From the NCBI GenBank assembly GCA_965231865.1, contig CBDDOJ010000002.1, forward strand, positions 1,612,001 to 1,676,000: a stretch of DNA of 64,000 nt, written 5' to 3'. Every line of letters starts with the position of its first letter. Position 1 is the first letter of the stretch. Both the position numbers and the translations under genes were made by a program. This DNA comes from WTGA01 sp965231865 (GTDB taxonomy: Bacteria; Pseudomonadota; Gammaproteobacteria; Arenicellales; Poriferihabitantaceae). This document shows positions 28,956 through 37,882 of this stretch, in pieces. Under the pieces are notes generated by a model. The model ran no database searches, had not been told where the DNA came from, and saw nothing but the letters and a program-made list of their open reading frames with translations.

Positions 28956-31900
28956 CTACTCTCTTCGTCCTTCCACCCACATCACAAGGGTCGGTAGGAT
29001 GAACAGGGTAAACAGGCTTGCAAAAACCAGCCCCCCCAGCATGCTGACGACAAAGGGGACCATGGAAAGCAATTCTTCACTGCGTTCGTAAAGGAGGGGT
29101 GACAGGCCAAGTACCGTAGTCAGGCTGGTCAGAAATACGGCTCGGAAACGATGCTGCATCGCCGCCGCCGCGGCAACGATTGCCGGTAGACCGGCATCCT
29201 GCCGGCGCAGGGTGTTGTATCGGTCGAGCAGAACCAGGGCATCGTTAACAATGATTCCCAGCACGCCGACCACCCCGAAAACCGACATCGCAGTGAAGTC
29301 CCATCCGAGCACCCAGTGGCTGGTGATCGCACCGGCCAGGGCCATCGGAATCCCGAATACCACGACCAGCGGTTTCCAGTAGCTGCGCAGGAACCCGGCA
29401 ACCAGCAGGTACATGGCAAGCAGCACAAGGGGAACCAGGATGCCCAGGGTTTTGAGCATCGAGATTTCGTTGCGTGCACTTCCGTCCAGTTCAATTCTCA
29501 AGCCGGGATATTTGAGGAGCAAATCCGGAATGATGGATGCTGCGATTTTTCTTCTCATCTGAATTGGTGTCACCATGGATTCATCGGTGAAACCGTTGAT
29601 CAGCGCTGCTTTTTCTCCGTTGATGCTCGTCAAATTTTCCAGTTCTCGGGACTCGGTGATGTCGGCGACAAATGACAGGGGGATTTCGCGGCCCCCCGGT
29701 CCGCGAATCCGTTCTTCCGATAGCGCGCGAAGGGACTGTCGTTGCTCCCTCGGATACCGCACGATGACCTTGATTTCATCGTGGTCCCGCTGGATTCGCT
29801 GAACTTCCAGACCATGGAAACTGGATCGCAGTTGTACCCCCAGGGAGGCCGGCGTCAGCCCTGCCAGCCGGCCTTGCGGGGTCAGGGAAACTTCAAGCTG
29901 GCGCTGCCCCGGAGTCATGTTGTCGGTCAAGCCGTAGATTCCGCGTTCGTTCGAGAGCGATTCCCTGAAATCAGCCGTCGCGGTTTTGAGAACCTCGCGA
30001 TTTTCGTGTCTCAATGAATAGGCGATGTTTGGCTGCAATTTCGTTCTGGACAACTGAAATTCAAGCCGTTCAAACCTTGAAGTGTCCCCGGCCATTTGAC
30101 GCCAGGCCTGTTCGAACTCCAACACCGAAGCCAGGCGCAGCGGACGATCATTGAGATGCACGCGAACCGCTGCAATGTGACTGCTGTTGTATTTGGAATG
30201 TTCATCAACGGCGCGAAACCAGGCGACCGGTGCGCCGACAATGATACTGATTGATTTGATCGATTCCCCTTCGAGTCCGGCATCTGCCTGTTCTGCCGCC
30301 AAGGCGATTTTCCTGGCGGCATCCACGGTCGCAGCATAGGGCGTGCCGATCGGAAAATAGATGTCTGCCTGTATGTTGTCTGAGATGTTTCGGGCCTGGT
30401 CAAAAAGAATGACTCGAACTGCGCCGGAGCTGATGAGCAGAAAGGATGCGAGGACAACGACTGCGCCGATGACCGGCGTCAACACGATGTGCCGGACTGA
30501 CCAGGAGACGATCGGAGTAATCAGCCGCTCCCGCATGCTATCGAGCCCTTTTCGGGTATGCGCCTGAATGTTTCGAAGCGGTGACAGGCTCCAGGGTTTT
30601 TCGTGCGAAAGATGGGCCGGCAGGATCAGGAATGCCTCGACCAGCGACACCAGCAGAACAAAAAATGCCACCAAGGGGATCACCGTCAGGATCTGGTAGC
30701 GCGCTTCGGTAATAAAGAGAAGGGGAACGAGTGCGAGCGCAGTGGTGAGTACGCCGATGGTGATCGGGTAAACGACCATTCTGGCGCCGGAAATCGCCGC
30801 ATCCAATGCGTTTTTCCCGCGCTGTCGCTCCGAAGCAATGCTTTCTCCCACGACAACGGAATCATCCACGACAATTCCAATCAGCAGAAAGAATGCAAAA
30901 ACCGTTCCGATATTCAATGTCAACCCTGAAATATCGAAAAACAGCATGGCGCCGATGAAGGACAAGGGAATCCCGAAGGCAACCCAGGTCGCCACGCGAA
31001 GATCAAAAACCGCAACTAGGCACAGGAACACCAGAATTAACCCGATCAGCCCACTGGAGACCAGCTCCTTGATACGACTCATGGCGGGCGTGGCCTGGTC
31101 GTTCCAGACGGAGACCTCGAATTGACGGGGAAACGTCTGGCTGGAAAGCCACGAATCGACTGTTTCAGCGATTTCCGTCATCGACTGCTGATGATTGTCC
31201 ATGTCTATCCGGACGAATGCAGTCGGCACGCCATCCAATTCTGAAAGCACCCGGTAATCGGCAAAGCCATCTCGAATGGTTGCGACGTCCCCCAATGTAA
31301 CGACTGAGCCGTCGAGTTGCGTAATGAGGGGGATATCCTCGAACTCCTTTCCCGTGGTCCGTTTCGAGAGGGAGTGAAGAATGATGTGACCGCTATCGGT
31401 ATACAACTCTCCCAGCGAGAGATTCATGGAATCGAGTTCAATTTTTCTGGTAATTTTTGTAAAAGTCAGGTCATAGCGGCGCAACTGTTCTTCGTTCAGT
31501 TCGATGGTGATTTCCCGGTCCCGCACCCCGAGCAACATTACCTGGGAGATGTCTGGCAATTCCAGCAGTCCGCCCCGCACTTTCTCGGCCATCAGCCGCA
31601 GTTCGTTCTCGTCTGCAGACTCGGATGAAATGGCGAGGGTCAAGACTTCCTGGTGAATTTTTCCGATCCTGATTTCGGGTGCGCCGGCACTCGGGGGAGG
31701 AAAGTGATTGATGCCGTCTATGGTGTTTTGGATATCAATCAGAACGGAATCCGGGTCGGAAAAAGGCGTCAGCTCGATGGTGACCTTGCCCCCGCCCTCG
31801 CTGGCCACCGCGATTACGCGTTCGATCCCGGAGAGTCCGACAATGCTCTCTTCGACGCGCCGAAGAATGTCCTGTTCCACTTCCTTCGGCGTGGAGCCGA

Positions 31901-32060
31901 TGGATGGGATGGATACCGTGATCGTACGCGAGTCGATTTCCGGAAAACGCTGTACGGACAACTGGGTGGCCGCAATCAAGCCGCTGATGAGAAGAAAGAT
32001 CATCAGCAGATTCGCCGCAACCCGGTTTCCGGCAAAATATGCGATCAGCCCTTTGTTCAC
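28956..32060 (-). CDS. RND-family efflux pump inner-membrane subunit
   Basis: 1034 residues, the normal AcrB/HAE length, with 12 membrane segments and two large periplasmic loops. The N-terminus (NRVAANLLMIFLLISG, then QRFPEIDSRTITVSIPSIG) and the proton-relay Asp pair in TM4 (GIVVDDSVVVGE) are as expected. FGVVGVLGIIVNDALVLLDRYN in the C-terminal half is the equivalent TM10 motif. It lies 145 bp downstream of its adaptor gene. No outer-membrane factor is adjacent, so it probably uses a shared TolC. Its neighbour on the other side is the PKS/sulfotransferase locus, in convergent orientation; export of that product is possible but unproven. Confidence 0.93.
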   Translation of the reverse strand: MNKGLIAYFAGNRVAANLLMIFLLISGLIAATQLSVQRFPEIDSRTITVSIPSIGSTPKEVEQDILRRVEESIVGLSGIERVIAVASEGGGKVTIELTPFSDPDSVLIDIQNTIDGINHFPPPSAGAPEIRIGKIHQEVLTLAISSESADENELRLMAEKVRGGLLELPDISQVMLLGVRDREITIELNEEQLRRYDLTFTKITRKIELDSMNLSLGELYTDSGHIILHSLSKRTTGKEFEDIPLITQLDGSVVTLGDVATIRDGFADYRVLSELDGVPTAFVRIDMDNHQQSMTEIAETVDSWLSSQTFPRQFEVSVWNDQATPAMSRIKELVSSGLIGLILVFLCLVAVFDLRVATWVAFGIPLSFIGAMLFFDISGLTLNIGTVFAFFLLIGIVVDDSVVVGESIASERQRGKNALDAAISGARMVVYPITIGVLTTALALVPLLFITEARYQILTVIPLVAFFVLLVSLVEAFLILPAHLSHEKPWSLSPLRNIQAHTRKGLDSMRERLITPIVSWSVRHIVLTPVIGAVVVLASFLLISSGAVRVILFDQARNISDNIQADIYFPIGTPYAATVDAARKIALAAEQADAGLEGESIKSISIIVGAPVAWFRAVDEHSKYNSSHIAAVRVHLNDRPLRLASVLEFEQAWRQMAGDTSRFERLEFQLSRTKLQPNIAYSLRHENREVLKTATADFRESLSNERGIYGLTDNMTPGQRQLEVSLTPQGRLAGLTPASLGVQLRSSFHGLEVQRIQRDHDEIKVIVRYPREQRQSLRALSEERIRGPGGREIPLSFVADITESRELENLTSINGEKAALINGFTDESMVTPIQMRRKIAASIIPDLLLKYPGLRIELDGSARNEISMLKTLGILVPLVLLAMYLLVAGFLRSYWKPLVVVFGIPMALAGAITSHWVLGWDFTAMSVFGVVGVLGIIVNDALVLLDRYNTLRRQDAGLPAIVAAAAAMQHRFRAVFLTSLTTVLGLSPLLYERSEELLSMVPFVVSMLGGLVFASLFTLFILPTLVMWVEGRRE

Positions 32061-32205
32061 AAACTCATCCCGGCAGTGCAGGTATCAGAAAATGGGGATA
32101 CATCGCCAGGGCGGGGCGGGGCGGGTATCTGAGCGGTCTTGAACTTCATGATTTTATCGGGGTGGCCGTGGGTTGTTAGTCTTTTCAACCGAAACGAACG
32201 AGTAC

Positions 32206-33318
32206 TCAATTCAGTGGGTTGGCAACGGCGGCTGCACCGACTGCCAGGGTCGGAAAATCACCGACCACAATTCCATCCGCAATGTCAAAGGGTTCAACCA
32301 TCCAGAATTCATCGGTAAGCCCCAGTGTTTTCGGTGTTCGGGCCTTTACAATACCGTTGTCAACCACCCATGCAGTTTCACCGGATTGCATGGCACCATG
32401 CGGGAGTGCGAAGGCCCCTTCGTAAGTCTGGCCTTCGAGATGGATGGTTGCAAACATCCCGGGCAACGGCAAGTCATCCGTGGTTGCGTCTGCGGCAAAC
32501 TTGAAAAATATCCGGACCAGGCGGGATTCCCGCGCAACGACCGAGGACACGCGCTCCAATCTTGCCTCATAGGATCGGCTGCCGACCACGATTTGTGCCG
32601 GTCTGCCCATCACCGGCTGCAAATTTTCCAGCAATTGCGGTTCGATGGGGGCGCTGGCCTGTATCGCTTCGGGGCGGTAGCCCACTCCCAGGATGGAAGC
32701 GTCTTTTCCTACCCGTTCAAACGGACCGGCCAGTTCTCCAACTTCCACATCTGCCCGGATTACGCGAAAATCATACGGTAGAGAAATTTCGGTTTGCGCC
32801 AGTTTCAGATTGGCCAGATCCAGCCATGTTGCAAACAATTCACTGCGCGCAGCATGTCTTTGCTGATCACCGGGTGAGGCGGCCTGGGATTGGGATTCGA
32901 ATTTCAGCCTGTGAATCCGCAGCCGGGCTTCCGCTTCCTTGACTCGCAACTGGTATTCTGCTGGATCAATCTTGACGAAAACTTCCTGGGCGGCGATGGT
33001 TTCGCCCGCCCTGAATTTTTTTGAAACCCAGGCTATCCGGCCTTGCGCTTCGGACCCAATGGTGATGCGTTCTTCAAGAGTCACATTGCCCGTGAGTTGA
33101 ATCGGCAGTGTGAAATCGGTTGTTTGCGGTTGTGCGAGCACGCTGACAGCCGGTGGTGCAGGTTCAACCGGATGATCGACGCCGGTGTCGCGTTCAATGG
33201 GATCGGGTGCTCTGGCAAAAATGAGTGCGACAACAATGGCACCGACGATCAGGAACAGTTGAAGGTATCCGAACAGTCGGTTTTTTGGGGAAGGGGGATT
33301 GGTTGCTTGCTGAGTCAT
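32206..33318 (-). CDS. Periplasmic adaptor (membrane fusion protein) of RND pump
   Basis: 370 residues from the ATG at 33318; a TTG at 33345 in the same frame would give 379 and cannot be excluded, since neither has a strong ribosome site. One N-terminal membrane anchor (LFGYLQLFLIVGAIVVALIF) is followed by the HlyD/MFP layout: a beta-barrel/lipoyl half (GNVTLEERITIGSEAQGRI), a helical hairpin of about 60 residues, the second lipoyl half, and a C-terminal barrel domain. It bridges the RND pump to the outer-membrane channel. It is the first gene of the two-gene pump operon. Confidence 0.9.
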   Translation of the reverse strand: MTQQATNPPSPKNRLFGYLQLFLIVGAIVVALIFARAPDPIERDTGVDHPVEPAPPAVSVLAQPQTTDFTLPIQLTGNVTLEERITIGSEAQGRIAWVSKKFRAGETIAAQEVFVKIDPAEYQLRVKEAEARLRIHRLKFESQSQAASPGDQQRHAARSELFATWLDLANLKLAQTEISLPYDFRVIRADVEVGELAGPFERVGKDASILGVGYRPEAIQASAPIEPQLLENLQPVMGRPAQIVVGSRSYEARLERVSSVVARESRLVRIFFKFAADATTDDLPLPGMFATIHLEGQTYEGAFALPHGAMQSGETAWVVDNGIVKARTPKTLGLTDEFWMVEPFDIADGIVVGDFPTLAVGAAAVANPLN

Positions 33319-33860
33319 GGATGAATCGACCGTAAGTGATGACAAGAGTCCGAAAACATTTATGCTGAATCAATGAATACAAATCGAGGGCCTATAGCCT
33401 TCGGCGATAATCATATGCCCGGTTCAAATGAAATGCACTTCAAGACAGAACCGAAGTGAATGGGTTCCGCCACCCCTTCATATTGGAAAGCCGTAAAAAC
33501 GCATTGCTCTCTATCATACCCCCTTGTCGGTTTGTAGTTCAATACGTCAAACGGTTTCAACGGTTTCCGGCCATTTTTCCTGGTCTTTCAAGTGCCAACC
33601 TGGGCCAAGTGTGTTCGTCCACGGTTCTGAACTGAAATGCGTGGTTGGTTTCTGGACAACTCGCAGACCTGACCGGTGCCGTCGTCCCTGGGGCCTGAAA
33701 TTTTTTAAATTTTCTTTAACAATTTGTCTTGATTTCCGGGGGGGGGGGGAACGTAGGATGGAGCTACGAAATCTGTGCTCTGGCAGGCAACGGCTTGGTG
33801 CCGTGATAACGATAGCTTGTCTTTCACCGACGCACCAACCTCAGGCAATGGAGAACCAAG
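33319..33860. other. Intergenic region, 542 bp, with G12 homopolymer
   Basis: It separates the adaptor gene from the PD-(D/E)XK nuclease. No credible coding sequence: the one open frame (33524-33877) has no family features and overlaps the nuclease start out of frame. AT-rich sequence (33695-33730) precedes a run of 12 G (33738-33749), annotated separately. Confidence 0.5.
33729..33759 (+). promoter_or_regulatory. Possible phase-variable promoter around a 12-G tract
   Basis: TTGATT (33729-33734) and TAGGAT (33754-33759) are separated by 19 bases that include a run of 12 G (33738-33749). Both boxes are 4/6 matches to consensus. Loss of two G would give the ideal 17-base spacer, the arrangement known from homopolymer-switched promoters in other bacteria. 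The boxes are weak, so this is inference from layout; the G run itself is certain. It lies 101 bp upstream of the nuclease ATG. Confidence 0.35.
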
Positions 33861-34922
33861 ATGGAAAACCAAGATGACAAAAAACCTAACCTGTTCCACT
33901 ACGCAACGAAGGAATTGTCGCAGGACGCGATAATCTGTTGGCTGATCAAGTGGTCGGAGCACGATGGCTCCTCCCGACTGGCGCAGCTGGGACGACAGTT
34001 CGTCGAGTCGCTGCTGAACCACAAGCGAGACGGGCCGGGCGTGACGCTGAAGGGCAGCTCCCGTGTCGAGATATATCAGCAGCAGAAGAACATTGATGTG
34101 CTAGCGCGCATCGACGGGAAGCATATCCTGTTGATTGAGGACAAGATAAACGGGGGGCCGCAGGGCGATCCAATGAAGGGGTATCTAGAGGCGGTGCTGT
34201 CGGGCAGGACGAAACTCGGCAGCGTTTCCAAGGAAGACCTGTTCCCAATCTACCTCAAGACCGGCAACCACTCGTTGGAAACGGAGCGATGGATCGAGGA
34301 CGACCTGAAGTACAAGGTGTTCAATCGCATCAACTTCCTCCTCTCGGTGCTGAACAACTACGACGGGAACAACGCCATCTTGCTGGACTTCAGGGATCAT
34401 CTGGTGTCGATCGAAGATCAGACTCAGTCGTTCCGCACATGGAAGCGGACGGATTGTGCACATGACAGGAACTGGTACGCATGGCAAGGGCTGTACCGGG
34501 AGTTGGAGAGTCGTCTGTTTGGGGCGAACTCGGATCGGCCCTGGCGCGGATGGGGCCATGTGAACAACCAGGCGGGCGGGTTCATGGGATTCTGGTGGCG
34601 CCCGGCGGGGCCCGACGACTCACCGTGCACGTTGCAGCTGGAGTACGAGAAGCTGTGCTTCAAGGTGAACGCGTGGGGCCATTCATCGGAAGGGAAAAAA
34701 GAGTTGAAGTGGTACTGGAATGAACAGATCACCAATCAGGATAAGCGGGTAATAAAGCCACCGGTGATGCGTCAGGGCAACACGATGACGGTGGCCATTC
34801 ACGAGGACGGATGGCTGCGCTACGACGACGAGGGTGTCTTAAGTCTTGACCGTACGGTTGAGGCGTTGTGCGAGGCCGAACGGATACTTCTGGCGGCCGA
34901 GCTGGCGTCTCGAGGAGGCTGA
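33861..34922 (+). CDS. PD-(D/E)XK nuclease superfamily protein (PDDEXK_4-like)
   Basis: 353 residues. The opening NLFHYATKELSQDAIICWLI is characteristic of a stand-alone PD-(D/E)XK family found in defence and accessory regions. The nuclease core follows: NIDVLARID (Asp near 79) and ILLIEDKI (Glu-Asp-Lys near 90-95) give the D...ExK metal site. The C-terminal 150 residues are Trp-rich (WRGWGHVNNQAGGFMGFWW) and may bind substrate. The gene is alone, with base usage unlike its neighbours by eye, which suggests transfer. Target and partner are unknown. Confidence 0.78.
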   Translation: MENQDDKKPNLFHYATKELSQDAIICWLIKWSEHDGSSRLAQLGRQFVESLLNHKRDGPGVTLKGSSRVEIYQQQKNIDVLARIDGKHILLIEDKINGGPQGDPMKGYLEAVLSGRTKLGSVSKEDLFPIYLKTGNHSLETERWIEDDLKYKVFNRINFLLSVLNNYDGNNAILLDFRDHLVSIEDQTQSFRTWKRTDCAHDRNWYAWQGLYRELESRLFGANSDRPWRGWGHVNNQAGGFMGFWWRPAGPDDSPCTLQLEYEKLCFKVNAWGHSSEGKKELKWYWNEQITNQDKRVIKPPVMRQGNTMTVAIHEDGWLRYDDEGVLSLDRTVEALCEAERILLAAELASRGG

Positions 34923-35182
34923 AGTCCATGGGGGAGGGTTTCGGCGAGGTCGTCCCGGATGTGATCATGCGCGGGGTTCCGGGATGATTGTTCCGGGTGT
35001 TGCGCTGGCCTTCATCGGGTTGCCGCGTTCCCACGTCGCCTCCATGCAGACCGGCCCGCTCTGGCTGCACTTTCATCCACAACCGGTTCACCGATATCGC
35101 CTCAACCCTTCACAATCGACCCCGCCGGATACCGACTGGCATCTGGTTCCGTTTTGTCGGGAAATCCCACGTCTGACGCACC
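34923..35182. other. Intergenic, nothing recognised
   Basis: The 325-bp gap between the nuclease gene and the end of the DUF1127 gene. Apart from the terminator at 35183-35215, no gene or structured element was seen. Confidence 0.5.
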
Positions 35183-35215
35183 AAAAAAAAGGGCGCTCAA
35201 AAGAAAAGAGCGCCC
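35183..35215 (-). terminator. Rho-independent terminator of DUF1127 operon
   Basis: A perfect 8-bp stem, GGGCGCTC (35191-35198) and GAGCGCCC (35208-35215), with a 9-base A-rich loop. On the minus strand it is followed by eight T (35190-35183). It lies 32 bp past the stop of the DUF1127 gene. Confidence 0.9.
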
Positions 35216-35247
35216 GGAATAGACAAACACCTATGGAGAAAAACTGA

Positions 35248-35529
35248 TTACGCGGCCTTGCGGAGGTCTTCTTGTATTCCCGCTTCGCGGGGACCCCGGG
35301 CAATGACAATCCCGGTGTTCGGATGCAGTTGTCGGACGGCTTCAGCGATATTCTCGCGCTCAATCCCGATATCCTGCAACAGCCGGTCTGACAGGGCATT
35401 CAATTGACGCATTGCAACCCTGTCGTCGTTCCAGGTTCTGATCCGGTCAACCAGCCGAACCAAAACACTGCGCTGAAAACGGCCCTGTACCACATTGCCG
35501 CGGCCGCTGAAAATGCTCGTTGTGCTCAT
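35248..35529 (-). CDS. DUF1127 (YjiS-like) small protein
   Basis: 93 residues. The C-terminal half carries the DUF1127 pattern NALSDRLLQDIGIERENI, after an Arg-rich helix (VDRIRTWNDDRVAMRQ). Such small proteins occur in many proteobacteria and in some have been linked to RNA turnover or phosphate/carbon responses; the role here is not known. The ribosome site is AGGAA before the ATG. It is preceded on the same strand by a 28-codon gene, with 9 bp between, and followed by a strong terminator, so the pair is a complete small transcription unit. Confidence 0.88.
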   Translation of the reverse strand: MSTTSIFSGRGNVVQGRFQRSVLVRLVDRIRTWNDDRVAMRQLNALSDRLLQDIGIERENIAEAVRQLHPNTGIVIARGPREAGIQEDLRKAA

Positions 35530-35538
35530 GATAATTTC

Positions 35539-35625
35539 CTAATGTACAATGGTCATTATGACCGCCATTAATGCCAGGGCACCGATATACGCGAACCCCA
35601 CCTTGATTACCGCTTCGTTTGCCAT
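35539..35625 (-). CDS. 28-residue hydrophobic small protein
   Basis: The frame is open well upstream, but the only ATG with a proper ribosome site is at 35625 (GAGAGGA, 8 bases before the ATG). It encodes a 28-residue peptide with a hydrophobic stretch, VGFAYIGALALMAVIMTIV, enough for one membrane span, and a charged N-terminus. It lies 9 bp before the DUF1127 gene in one transcript. No family is recognised. It could be a small membrane regulator. Confidence 0.6.
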   Translation of the reverse strand: MANEAVIKVGFAYIGALALMAVIMTIVH

Positions 35626-35765
35626 GATTGGATTCCTCTCGTTCATGTTGTTGATTAATAATAAGGCTACCCAGGTAGCCGATGGGGGGAATATAGGGGG
35701 AATACCCCTTGTGGACAAACGAAACTTTTTCATACAATGCATGAGAAAATACTCATGCATGAAGA

Positions 35766-36407
35766 ATGACTGTCCGATACCCCTCAATGTCCGCCCTGCG
35801 TGCCCTTGAAGCCGCAGCACGACACCTCAGTTATACCCGGGCCGCCGAAGAGCTTTTCGTGACGCAAAGTGCCATCAGCCATCAAATCAAGCACATGGAG
35901 GAACTCTGGGACATCCGGCTTTTTGAGCGACGCGGTCGCCGGTTGATCCTGACCGAAGCCGGGCATGCGCTGGTCCCCGTTGTACGGGATTTTATCCGGC
36001 GCTTCACCGCCACCCTTGAGGAGGTCCTGGACAAGGACGAGGGTCCGGCAGCACTTCGTGTCACCCTGTTGCAGTCCTTTGCATTCAAGTGGCTGGTTCC
36101 CCGTCTGGGCCATTTCAATCACGAATACCCTGACATTGATGTGTGGATTTCCACCTCCGATGAACTGGTGGACTTTGATGCGGAAACCGCCGATGTCGGC
36201 ATTCGCCTGGGGTATGGCCACTGGACCAACCTGTATGAAGAATTGCTGTTAAGCGAATATGTTTTTCCGGTCTGCAGTCCCCATTTCCTCAATACGTACG
36301 GAGCCCCTGAAAAACCGGCGGATTTGCTGGACCTGCCCCTGCTCCCATTTTTCCGGGCAGCGCATGAATCGCAGTTCGGGCGACCGGGTTGCGGTGCACG
36401 GTGGTGA
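35766..36407 (+). pseudogene. GcvA-like LysR regulator, C-terminally truncated
   Basis: 213 residues where about 300 are normal. The helix-turn-helix domain (SALRALEAAARHLSYTRAA, then ELFVTQSAISHQIKHMEE) and the first part of the effector domain (FKWLVPRLGHFNHEYPDIDV, LLSEYVFPVCSPHFL) are intact and GcvA-like. After PADLLDLPLL the family sequence stops and an unrelated tail (FFRAAHESQFGRPGCGARW) reaches a stop. No frame downstream to 36570 restores the missing 85 residues, so this looks like a deletion rather than a frameshift. The remaining part could still bind DNA. It is divergent from the 28-residue protein/DUF1127 unit. Confidence 0.75.
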
Positions 36408-36570
36408 TCACTCTGTGTGCATGGAATACAAGGAATGCCCATGCCGGGTGTTGACCATCCCCGGCCGATGACGAAGGATGCCGGGCGCCGGGGTTGCAAA
36501 CCATCGGGATCACACCGGCGGTTTTGAACCTGTTTTGTGCATGACCCGGCAGCCGGAATGTTTTCGGATT

Positions 36571-37194
36571 TCAGGGTACGGGGATTTGGTTTCCCGTTGC
36601 GGGGATATCATACCCCTTCCGTACTGCGGGTCGGTCCGCGATTTCCAGGTACCAGCGCTTGATGTTCTCGAATTCATCGAGATCCACCCGGTGCCATTCG
36701 AACCGGGAAACCCAGGGCCACAATGAAATATCTGCGATGGAATACGCCCCCGCAACAAACTCGTTTTCTTCCAGTTGGTCGTCCAGCACGGTATAGAGTC
36801 GCTGGATCTCCACTTTGAGGCGTCTTTCGGTGTATTCGCTTACGCCCGGATTGAAATGCATGTAATGATGGGCCTGTCCACAATTGGGTCCCAGTCCGCT
36901 CATTTGCCACATCAGCCATTCCAGAATTTGCCATCGATGCACATCCGGCATCAGCATTCCGGTTTTTTCAGCCAGGTAAACCAGGATGGCGCCGGATTCC
37001 ATCATGCTGCGCCCGTTGCCCTCATCCACGATGGCTGGAATCTTGTTATTGGGGCTGATCTGAAGAAAGTCTTCGTCGAATTGGTCGTTTTTCCCCAGGT
37101 CCACCGGGTGGACCGCATAGGGGAGCCCGGTTTCCTCGAGCATGATGGAGACTTTGCGTCCGTTCGGCGTACTCCACGTATACAGATTAATCAT
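36571..37194 (-). CDS. Glutathione S-transferase (YfcG/YghU-like)
   Basis: 207 residues. The thioredoxin-fold N-terminal domain has WSTPNGRKVSIMLEE, the cis-Pro motif NKIPAIVDE and the glutathione contact ESGAILVYLAEK, followed by the all-helical C-terminal domain. The TPNGxK motif is that of the Nu-class/YfcG group, which often acts as a disulfide-bond reductase. It stands alone, convergent with the truncated LysR gene and divergent from the Sel1-repeat gene. Confidence 0.9.
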   Translation of the reverse strand: MINLYTWSTPNGRKVSIMLEETGLPYAVHPVDLGKNDQFDEDFLQISPNNKIPAIVDEGNGRSMMESGAILVYLAEKTGMLMPDVHRWQILEWLMWQMSGLGPNCGQAHHYMHFNPGVSEYTERRLKVEIQRLYTVLDDQLEENEFVAGAYSIADISLWPWVSRFEWHRVDLDEFENIKRWYLEIADRPAVRKGYDIPATGNQIPVP

Positions 37195-37367
37195 ATGGGT
37201 CCCGTCGTTTTCAGTTAATATTGATTCACCAGTTTAACAACAAATAAGGGCAGAATGGATATCCCCTTTGCAGGAGAACCGGGTGTACCCAAAAGGAGGC
37301 TTGGATTGTGAGCCCGCCTGCGACAAACTAGGAGCCTGTACCAATTCACTGATGGGGCGGACAATAC

Positions 37368-37814
37368 ATGGTAGATGATCGTGATGTAAATTTACGCAGT
37401 GGGATCAATGCGTTCGAATCCAGGCATTTTGCTTTGGCGTTGAAGTTCCTGTCGCCCTTTGCGGAAGCAGGCAATGCGGACGCACAGTACAGAATGGCCA
37501 TCATGTATCAAAACGGGCTCGGGATTGTCGCCAACGACGGGAAGGCCTACCGGAACATGAAAGCCGCGGCGGAACAGGGTCTGGCCCTGGCGCAACACGG
37601 ATTGGGGTTTATGTACATGGAAGGAGAGTGCACCGAAGCGGATGCCGGGCAGGCCATCCACTGGTTTTCGAAGGCCGCGGAGCAGGGACTGGTGGGTTCC
37701 CAGGTGACCCTGGCACGGATGTACGGGGAGGGACTCGGTGTTTCCGTTGATCTGGGCGAGGCCAGAAAGTGGTATCGAAAAGCCGGGTTTGACGATATGG
37801 CGGATTCGCTTTAG
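37368..37814 (+). CDS. Sel1-like repeat protein
   Basis: 148 residues with about three Sel1/TPR-like repeats (for example NADAQYRMAIMYQNGLGI, then LAQHGLGFMYMEGECTE and VGSQVTLARMYGEGLGVSVD). No signal peptide is evident, so it is probably cytoplasmic. Such repeats mediate protein-protein contacts; the partner is unknown. It lies 68 bp before the TrpD2-like gene on the same strand. Confidence 0.85.
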   Translation: MVDDRDVNLRSGINAFESRHFALALKFLSPFAEAGNADAQYRMAIMYQNGLGIVANDGKAYRNMKAAAEQGLALAQHGLGFMYMEGECTEADAGQAIHWFSKAAEQGLVGSQVTLARMYGEGLGVSVDLGEARKWYRKAGFDDMADSL

Positions 37815-37882
37815 GTCCGGGGCCCCTATCCGATGAAAAAGAACAGGACTGGCCAGTGCGTGGGTACAATGCGAAAAAATCC

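Noticed and set aside
33524..33877. 117-codon frame before the PD-(D/E)XK nuclease
   Set aside because: It runs through the poly-G tract, overlaps the nuclease start out of frame and has no domain or ribosome site.
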